From NCBI GenBank assembly GCA_963708235.1, contig OY970200.1:372001-436000 (forward strand): 64,000 bases of DNA, in the 5' to 3' direction. Source of the stretch: G963708235 sp963708235. Its GTDB lineage: Bacteria; Actinomycetota; Acidimicrobiia; Spongiisociales; UBA5794. A program made the position numbers and the translations under genes. Numbering within the stretch: the first letter of the stretch is position 1; every line of letters starts with the position of its first letter. Shown in pieces: positions 62,931 to 64,000 of the stretch. The notes beneath the pieces were generated by a model, which was not told the DNA's origin, did no database searches, and saw only the letters and a list, made by a program, of their open reading frames with translations.

Positions 62931-63410
62931 TTCTGGTCGTTCTCTCCTCGGGCCCGCTTCTGGTCGTTCTCTCCTCGGCCCCCTTCTGGTCGTTCTCTCC
63001 TCGGGCCCGCTTCTGGTCGTTCTCTCCTCGGGCCCCCTTCTGGTCGTTCTCTCCTCGGGCCCGCTTCTGGTCGTTCTCTCCTCGGGCCCGCTTCTGGTCG
63101 TTCTCTCCTCGGGCCCCTTCTGGTCGTTCTCTCCTCGGGCCCGCTTCTGGTCGTTCTCTCCTCGGGCCCGCTTCTGGTCGTTCTCTCCTCGGGCCCCTTC
63201 TGGTCGTTCTCTCCTCGGGCCCGCTTCTGGTCGTTCTCTCCTCGGGCCCGCTTCTGGTCGTTCTCTCCTCGGGCCCCTTCTGGTCGTTCTCTCCTCGGGC
63301 CCGCTTCTGGTCGTTCTCTCCTCGGGCCCGCTTCTGGTCGTTCTCTCCTCGGGCCCGCTTCTGGTCGTTCTCTCCTCGGGCCCCTTCTGGCCCTCCCCTC
63401 CTCGGGAGGA
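62931..63410. repeat. Tandem array of 26/27-bp units (17 full copies plus a diverged 18th)
   Basis: Units of the form ttctggtcgttctctcctcgg followed by a short gggccc tail start at 62931, 62958, 62984, 63011 and so on to 63359. Spacings run 27, 26, 27, 27, 27, 27, 26, and from 63118 largely as an 80-bp higher-order unit (27+27+26). The 18th unit at 63385 is the start of dispersed element 1. There are no unique spacers, so it is not a CRISPR array. It lies just upstream of the CydD-like gene. Confidence 0.92.
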
Positions 63411-63600
63411 GGGGTGGCTGCGGACGCTTGCGGACGCAGACGGGGCGGAGCGCGACCTCGATGTCCGCCTCGCCCGCAGTGTCTCCGACGGGCACGAACG
63501 GCGCCACGGACCCCCCCGAACGCGCAGGCCCGTCCGCGGCAGGTCAACCCTGAGGGACAACGAGCTCGCGCCCCTCCCCACCAACTGGAGAAGCGTGCGG
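63381..63600. repeat. Dispersed repeat elements 1 and 2, copy B
   Basis: Element 1 (63381-63485) matches 52701-52805 and element 2 (63539-63589) matches 51849-51900. Here they are adjacent; in copy A they lie in the opposite order around the IS110 remnant. The remaining bases to 63715 show no gene. Confidence 0.7.
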
Positions 63601-63715
63601 GGAGGCCAAGCGAACAACGCCGCCAGCCGCGCTGCGGTGTGTTTGTATGTCGGCTCAGCGGTGCCCTGAGACGTCAGCCGAGGTGGCGGTCGGGGCGATC
63701 TCGAAGGAGGCGCAG

Positions 63716-64000
63716 GTGCCACGCCCGTTTCAACAGGTCAACGTTTTCGGAGCCGGCAAGGTCGATGGCAATCCCTTGGCGGTGGTGGTCGACTCGGAGG
63801 GGTTGAGCACCGACGAGATGCTGGCATTCACGCGCTGGATGAATCTCTCCGAGACCGCCTTTCTGCTTCCCCCGACGCAGCCGGGCGCCGACTATCGGGT
63901 CCGGATCTTCACGTTGGTCGGCGAGCTGCCGTTCGCCGGACATCCCACCCTTGGTTCCTGCCATGTGTGGCTGTCGACCCTGGGTCGGGATCATGCGGGC
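63716..64000 (+). CDS. PhzF-family isomerase, N-terminal part (runs off the window)
   Basis: 95 codons are visible. GTG 63716 follows AAGGAGG by 5 bases. The sequence FQQVNVFGAGKVDGNPLAVVV, then MNLSETAFLLPP with the catalytic Glu, and LPFAGHPTLGSCHVWL with the GHPT motif are hallmarks of the PhzF / diaminopimelate-epimerase-like fold. Such proteins isomerise small metabolites; only PhzF itself makes phenazine, and no other phenazine genes are in view. Confidence 0.9.
   Translation, partial: MPRPFQQVNVFGAGKVDGNPLAVVVDSEGLSTDEMLAFTRWMNLSETAFLLPPTQPGADYRVRIFTLVGELPFAGHPTLGSCHVWLSTLGRDHAG

Noticed and set aside
62931..63410. CRISPR-like array of short repeats
   Set aside because: The units follow each other directly, with no unique spacers, and no cas genes are nearby.
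62881..63553. Long open frames through the tandem array, encoding repeated RGENDQK/EERTTRS or LLVVLSSGP peptides
   Set aside because: Open frames exist on both strands because the unit lacks stops; mixed 26/27-bp spacing shifts the frame, and no ribosome binding site or family supports coding.

Overview
The window is very GC-rich, almost fully coding, and looks like an actinobacterial chromosome. The best lineage hint is the S-layer-homology tail of the serine hydrolase at 32787..34193, with its repeated GCNPPANT / CPD / TRG motifs, a style I associate with Acidimicrobiia. A FadE5-like acyl-CoA dehydrogenase, a homodimeric AceE and a stand-alone LigD-type polymerase agree with Actinobacteria. 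The lineage call is inference; no rRNA is present. One tRNA is seen (tRNA-Glu, TTC).

Layout. 0.2-3.5 kb: fadE5-like gene, tail-to-tail with a GT39-like membrane protein. 3.7-9.2 kb: an S8 protease gene divergent from a three-gene set of TPR-CHAT protease, sigma factor and a 156-aa protein. 9.4-14.7 kb: aceE, tRNA-Glu, LigD-type polymerase, a hypothetical gene and ispD. 14.7-15.6 kb: an 869-base non-coding stretch with several strong stem-loops, two showing the same 13-nt loop motif, which recurs at the ribosome binding site of the next gene, a broken secreted protein. 16.3-17.9 kb: ECF sigma factor and a membrane partner. 18.0-23.1 kb: dxs, then an MMPL exporter and TetR regulator behind a promoter with overlapping operator-like repeats. 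23.2-35.2 kb: lipoprotein, two giant unrecognised proteins (1268 and 1524 aa) in one operon, SLH-anchored serine hydrolase, and a frameshifted HExxH protein. 35.4-38.3 kb: an overlapping operon of N-formylglutamate amidohydrolase-like, DUF1704 (QEGLA-motif) and ATP-grasp genes.

38.4-51.8 kb is a myo-inositol catabolic island. The minus strand carries iolG, iolE, a sugar ABC importer (binding protein, permease, ATPase), iolC, a Cgl0158-type aldolase, iolB and a small ACT-like protein; the plus strand carries iolD, a LacI regulator and iolA. A perfect 16-bp LacI-type palindrome lies between the two arms. Together they import inositol and convert it through inosose, diketo-inositol, 5-deoxyglucuronate and 2-deoxy-5-ketogluconate to malonate semialdehyde and acetyl-CoA. 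A lipoprotein gene with a zinc-protease motif lies antisense inside the minus-strand arm.

51.8-54.7 kb holds repeats, an IS110 transposase remnant and a frameshifted gamma-glutamyltransferase. 54.8-59.3 kb has a CPA-type cation/proton antiporter, ChaB and a large multi-spanning protein with a hydrolase-like tail. 59.3-62.9 kb is a CydDC-like ABC exporter pair, followed by an about 480-bp array of 26/27-bp units embedded in a dispersed repeat. The window ends inside a PhzF-family gene.

The strongest candidates for undescribed biology are the S8/CHAT/sigma/156-aa cassette, the loop-motif stem-loops at 14.7-15.6 kb, the giant protein pair, and the DUF1704/ATP-grasp operon.
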